From Streptomyces sp. NBC_00557 (lineage in GTDB: Bacteria > Actinomycetota > Actinomycetes > Streptomycetales > Streptomycetaceae): a stretch of DNA of 64,000 bases. The notes under the pieces are model-generated. The model saw only the letters and a list, made by a program, of their open reading frames with translations. It ran no database searches and was not told the origin of the DNA. The position numbers and the translations under genes are program-made. The DNA lies in NCBI RefSeq assembly GCF_036345995.1, contig NZ_CP107796.1, forward strand, positions 7,688,001 through 7,752,000. Reading direction: 5' to 3'. Of this stretch, positions 60,875-64,000 are shown piece by piece (position 1 is the first letter of the stretch; each line of letters begins with the position of its first letter).

Positions 60875-62596
60875 TCAGGCCGCCGTGCCGCGTAGCTCCG
60901 CCAGGGTGTCCGGGGTCAGGGGGCGGGGCGTGTGGTCGGCGTCGACCAGGACCACCGTGCACGGGGCGCTGTGGGTGAGCGCGGTGGTGAGGCTGCCGTC
61001 GGCGAACTGGGCGAGCGGACCGCGCGGGGAGCGGCCGACCGCGACCGCGCGGGCGCCCACCTGCGCCGCGTGCCGGGCCAGCGCCCGGCCGGCGGCCGCG
61101 TGATCGCCGACGCTGGTGAGGATCTGGCCGGTGGCGGCGATGCCCCGGCCGGCGAGCCGGTCCAGGTGCGCGGTGACGGCGGCGCGTGCGTGCTCGGTGG
61201 TCTCCGTCTCGACGGCCTGCTCCTCGACCACCGCCGTCTGCTGGACGTGGACGACCTCCAGCGGGCTCCCGGTGTCCCGGGCGAGGCGGGCCGCGGCGTC
61301 GACGATGGCGGCGGCCCGCTCGTGCGCGCCCACGGCGACGATGACCGGCGGTGCGCCCGGGACGGCCGGGCGGCCCACGGGGGTCAGCGAGGGCGTCATC
61401 GGCTCGCCGTCGCCGGTGTCCGTCTCGGCCCGGCGCAGCAGGCCGTGCCCGCCGGCCAGCACGGGGACGGCCAGGACGAAGGTGGCGGCGCCGAGGTAGA
61501 ACGGCACGCTCAGGTCGGTGGCGTCGGCGAGCCTGCCGGCGACGTACGGCGCCAGGCCGCCGCCGATGAAGCGCAGGAAGCCGTACGCGGAGGAGGCCAC
61601 CGGACGCTCCACCGGGGAGACGAGCATGACGGCCTGGGTGGTGAGGGTGTTGTTGACGCCGATGAAGGCGCCGCTGACGATGACGGCGACGATGACCACG
61701 GCCGGCGTCTGCACGCCGGCGGCGATGACGGCCATCACCACGCCGAGGCCGGCGAGGTTGGCGTACAGCACCGGGGCGGTGCCGAAGCGGGCCTGCAGGC
61801 GGGGGGCGAAGAACACGCTGAACGCGGCCACCAGCAGGCCCCAGCCGGTGAAGACGAGGCCCAGCTCGTGGGCGCTCAGCTTCATCGGGTAGGGCGCGTA
61901 GCCGAGCATGGTGAAGAAGCCCCAGTTGTAGAGCAGGGCCATGATGCCCATGGTCAGCAGACCGCGGTGGCGCAGCGCCTTCAGCGGCGCCATGGGGGAG
62001 GTGCGCCGGGCGGGCCTCGGCAGTGACGGCACGAACGCGAGGGTCGCCACGAGGGCTATGGACATCAGGACGGCGACGCCGAAGAACGGGCCGCGCCAGC
62101 TGATGGCGCCCAACTCGCCGCCGAGCAGCGGCCCCACGGCGATGCCGAGGCCCAGCGCGGTCTCGTAGAGGATGATCGCGCCGCCGAAGCCGCCGCTGGC
62201 CGAGGCGACGATGACCGCGAGCGAGGTGGCGATGAACAGGGCGTTGCCCAGACCCCAGCCCGCGCGGAAGCCGACGATCCCGTTGATCGAGTCCGAGGAG
62301 CCGGCCAGCGCGGCGAACACCACGATGACGGCCAGCCCGATGACCAGGGTGCGCTTGGCGCCGAACCGGCTGGAGAACCAGCCCACCACCAGCATGGCCA
62401 CCGCGGTGACGATCAGATAGCTGCTGAACAGCAGGGAGACCTGGCTGGGCGAGGCGTGCAGACTCTCGGCGAGGGCGGGCAGGATCGGGTCGACCAGGCC
62501 GATGCCCATGAACGAGATCACGCAGGCGAACGCCACGGCCCAGACGGCCTTCGGCTGCCGGAACGGGCCGGCGGTCTTTCCGTGCGGTGCGCTCAT
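60875..62596 (-). CDS. MFS transporter fused to a universal stress protein (UspA) domain
   Basis: A 573-residue fusion. Residues 15-400 have twelve helices with MFS loops (VGWFSSRFGAKRTLVIGLAV between helices 2 and 3; LYETALGLGIAVGPLLGGEL, motif C). Residues 430-560 form a UspA-like domain (PVIVAVGAHERAAAIVDAAA, SPLEVVHVQQTAV, then VGARAVAVGRSPRGPLAQFA with the G-x2-G-x9-G(S/T) nucleotide-binding loop in varied form, and THSAPCTVVLV). The transported compound is unknown. GGAGATGAAGCGG precedes the ATG. The downstream MarR gene on the same strand could control it. Confidence 0.88.
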   Translation of the reverse strand: MSAPHGKTAGPFRQPKAVWAVAFACVISFMGIGLVDPILPALAESLHASPSQVSLLFSSYLIVTAVAMLVVGWFSSRFGAKRTLVIGLAVIVVFAALAGSSDSINGIVGFRAGWGLGNALFIATSLAVIVASASGGFGGAIILYETALGLGIAVGPLLGGELGAISWRGPFFGVAVLMSIALVATLAFVPSLPRPARRTSPMAPLKALRHRGLLTMGIMALLYNWGFFTMLGYAPYPMKLSAHELGLVFTGWGLLVAAFSVFFAPRLQARFGTAPVLYANLAGLGVVMAVIAAGVQTPAVVIVAVIVSGAFIGVNNTLTTQAVMLVSPVERPVASSAYGFLRFIGGGLAPYVAGRLADATDLSVPFYLGAATFVLAVPVLAGGHGLLRRAETDTGDGEPMTPSLTPVGRPAVPGAPPVIVAVGAHERAAAIVDAAARLARDTGSPLEVVHVQQTAVVEEQAVETETTEHARAAVTAHLDRLAGRGIAATGQILTSVGDHAAAGRALARHAAQVGARAVAVGRSPRGPLAQFADGSLTTALTHSAPCTVVLVDADHTPRPLTPDTLAELRGTAA

Positions 62597-62648
62597 GACC
62601 GCTTCATCTCCAGTTCTTGGCGGGGACGGTGCGAGGGGGCGGGCGGGT

Positions 62649-63110
62649 TCAGGAACCGGCCCGGCGGTGGCGGATCACCCGGGCCAGCGCGGGCAGCGCG
62701 ACGGCCACGGCGTGCCGCTCCGGCTCGGTCAGCTCCTCGAGGAGCTCGGCGAGGGCGCCGGCGCGCTCGGACCGGCGCCGGCGGAAGACGTCGAGACCGG
62801 CGGGGGTCGCCTCCACCAGCACCCCGCGGCCGTCGGTGCGGTCGGCTGTGCGGCGTACCAGTCCTGCCCGTTCCAGGCGGGTGACGAGCTGGGTCATGTT
62901 GGGCTGGGAGGCGTTCTCGGCCCGGGCCAGTTCGGTCAGCCGCTGGGGTCCCTCGCGTCCCAGCCGGCTGAGCGCGGACGAGGCCGCGGTGCTGAGCCCG
63001 CCGGCGGTGGCGCTGCGGCGCACGTACCGGACGATCTCCTCCACGGCGAGCATCAGGCGCTCGGCCGGCGCGTCCGCTGGGCCGGCAGGGTCGACAACCC
63101 GCTTGTGCAT
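62649..63110 (-). CDS. MarR family regulator, probably leaderless
   Basis: A 153-residue winged-helix protein: MLAVEEIVRYVRRSATAGGL, TAASSALSRLGREGPQRLTE, ARAENASQPNMTQLVTRLER, AGLVRRTADRTDGRGVLVEA (wing) and a C-terminal dimer helix. ATG 63110 fits the promoter at 63117-63145, whose start point would be the ATG itself; ATG 63125 would lie in the -10 region. Autoregulation is suggested by the palindrome over the start. The gene lies 52 bases upstream of the MFS-UspA gene and is probably co-transcribed. Confidence 0.88.
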   Translation of the reverse strand: MHKRVVDPAGPADAPAERLMLAVEEIVRYVRRSATAGGLSTAASSALSRLGREGPQRLTELARAENASQPNMTQLVTRLERAGLVRRTADRTDGRGVLVEATPAGLDVFRRRRSERAGALAELLEELTEPERHAVAVALPALARVIRHRRAGS

Positions 63111-63124
63111 AAGCGCATTATGCA
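63106..63124. promoter_or_regulatory. MarR-type operator TGCATAA-GCGCA-TTATGCA
   Basis: Perfect 7-bp arms flank five bases over the -10 box and initiation codon of the MarR gene. Binding here would block transcription, fitting self-repression. Confidence 0.7.
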
Positions 63125-63145
63125 TGTACGTGTAGGGCGCATCAA
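63117..63145 (-). promoter_or_regulatory. Promoter of the marR-MFS operon
   Basis: On the minus strand, -35 TTGATG (63145-63140) and -10 CATAAT (63122-63117) are 17 bases apart and close to consensus. Transcription should begin near 63110, the ATG of the regulator. Confidence 0.65.
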
Positions 63146-63279
63146 TGCCTGTGGTGCCTCGTCATGATGGGGAGCAATTCGGGCGGGACGGGACAGATGG
63201 TGCTGGATATGGTGGGTACGCGGGGGACACCCGAACTCGCGCGATCCGCTGGGCCGGCGGCGTGGAAGAAGTGATTGCG

Positions 63280-63945
63280 ATGATCTCCGACATGGTCCTG
63301 GTGCCCACCAGCGACGCCACTCTCCCCGGTGACCTCGTCGTTCCCTCGGCGGCGCGCGCCGTGGTGCTCTTCGCCCACGGCAGCGGCAGTTCCCGGCACA
63401 GTCCGCGCAACCGGATGGTCGCCGCCGAGCTGCGCACCGCCGGATTCGGCACCCTGCTGATGGACCTGCTCAGCGAGCGGGAGGAGCGGCACGACGCCGT
63501 GACCGGCGAGCACCGCTTCGACATCCCGCTGCTGGGCCGGCGGCTCGTGGCCGCGATCGACTGGCTCGACACCCAGCCGGACACCCGGGGCCTCCCGGTC
63601 GTCCTGTTCGGCGCCAGCACGGGTGCCGCCGCGGCGCTGGTGGCCGCGGCCGAGCGTCCGGACCGGGTGCTGACCGTGGTGTCGCGCGGCGGCCGCCCCG
63701 ACCTGGCGGGCGACGCCCTGGGACGGGTGCGGACCCCGGTCCTGCTCATCGTCGGCGGCAACGACCAGCAGGTGCAGGAGCTGAACGAGGAAGCGGCCGG
63801 GTACCTGCGGGTCCCGCACACCCTGCATATCGTTCCGGGGGCCACCCACCTGTTCGGCGAGCCCGGTGCCCTCGAAGAGGTCGCCGAGGTGGCCAGGCGG
63901 TGGTGCGAGGAGCGGCTGACCGGACAGACGGCACAGCACGCCTGA
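63280..63945 (+). CDS. Dienelactone hydrolase-like alpha/beta hydrolase
   Basis: A 221-residue enzyme with the oxyanion region VVLFAHGSGSSRHSPRNRMV, the nucleophile elbow VVLFGASTGAAAAL (Gly-x-Ser-x-Gly), acid VGGNDQQV and base VPGATHLF, completing the triad. It resembles bacterial hydrolases annotated as dienelactone hydrolase family or phosphoribosyltransferase-linked proteins. ATG 63280 is chosen; GTG 63271 (with GGAAGAA upstream) and an earlier 63145 start are possible. It is divergent from the marR promoter, and the 63106 operator may affect it. Confidence 0.85.
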   Translation: MISDMVLVPTSDATLPGDLVVPSAARAVVLFAHGSGSSRHSPRNRMVAAELRTAGFGTLLMDLLSEREERHDAVTGEHRFDIPLLGRRLVAAIDWLDTQPDTRGLPVVLFGASTGAAAALVAAAERPDRVLTVVSRGGRPDLAGDALGRVRTPVLLIVGGNDQQVQELNEEAAGYLRVPHTLHIVPGATHLFGEPGALEEVAEVARRWCEERLTGQTAQHA

Positions 63946-64000
63946 CGACCGCGAGCGCCACCGCGCGTCGGCTCGGGCCGCTGCCTGCCTGCTCGTCGGC

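Overview
The window is a high-GC actinobacterial chromosome segment, almost certainly Streptomyces. The evidence is roughly 70% or higher G+C with strong third-position G/C, GTG and TTG starts, translationally coupled ATGA/GTGA overlaps, mycothiol-type enzymes, a sortase LAxTG protein, DUF2267/MgtC/TerD/ANTAR proteins, and dispersed repeats of a kind common in Streptomyces. No rRNA, tRNA, CRISPR array or intact transposase was found.

Region 1 (1-5.8 kb) holds housekeeping and stress genes: an AI-2E family permease, a nitroreductase, an ANTAR protein, a DUF2267 protein, an MgtC family membrane protein and a DUF1360 protein.

Region 2 (5.9-21.3 kb) is the centrepiece: a complete high-affinity (actinobacterial type, group 1h) [NiFe]-hydrogenase locus made of two converging operons. 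The plus-strand operon carries an iron-permease-like protein, HypX, the maturation protease, HypB, HypF, HypC, HypD and HypE. The minus-strand operon starts with a 516-residue protein of unknown function. It continues with a hemerythrin-domain protein, the small subunit (proximal-cluster motif Cys-x2-Asp), the large subunit, a NifU-like protein with an unusual Cys-x3-Cys, a DUF5947-like cysteine protein, two very small proteins and HypA. The two meet at a shared hairpin at 14.33 kb. Together they should build an oxygen-tolerant enzyme that scavenges trace atmospheric H2: HypX supplies CO, HypF/E/C/D make and insert Fe(CN)2CO, HypA/B insert Ni, and the protease trims the large-subunit tail.

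Region 3 (21.3-35.2 kb) is accessory: small membrane, secreted and regulatory proteins, a beta-lactamase-fold hydrolase, an LAxTG surface protein, a trypsin-like protease, a TerD fusion, an ArsR regulator and a LytR-CpsA-Psr ligase. Two gene remnants (DoxX-like, BON-like) and a 283-bp element with 20-bp terminal inverted repeats lie here.

Region 4 (35.2-42.2 kb) has a class II glutamine amidotransferase, two tandem TIGR01777 epimerase-like paralogues, a methyltransferase behind a perfect 34-bp palindrome, and a Tat-exported beta-propeller/amidohydrolase fusion.

Region 5 (42.3-50.6 kb) looks like one functional unit: a polytopic membrane (glycosyltransferase-like) protein, a membrane-anchored sulfite-oxidase-fold molybdoenzyme with a small membrane partner, a coupled minus-strand set (GT2 glycosyltransferase, DUF2064, methyltransferase), a divergent two-component system and a sugar-nucleotide epimerase.

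Region 6 (50.6-64 kb) contains an SGNH hydrolase, a divergent SDR/XRE pair, a CHMI-like isomerase, a maleylpyruvate-isomerase-like protein, an MMPL transporter, a phosphodiester glycosidase, fused scars of a LacI regulator and a sugar ABC permease, a mannosyltransferase-like membrane protein, an MFS-UspA fusion, a leaderless MarR regulator and a dienelactone-hydrolase-like protein.
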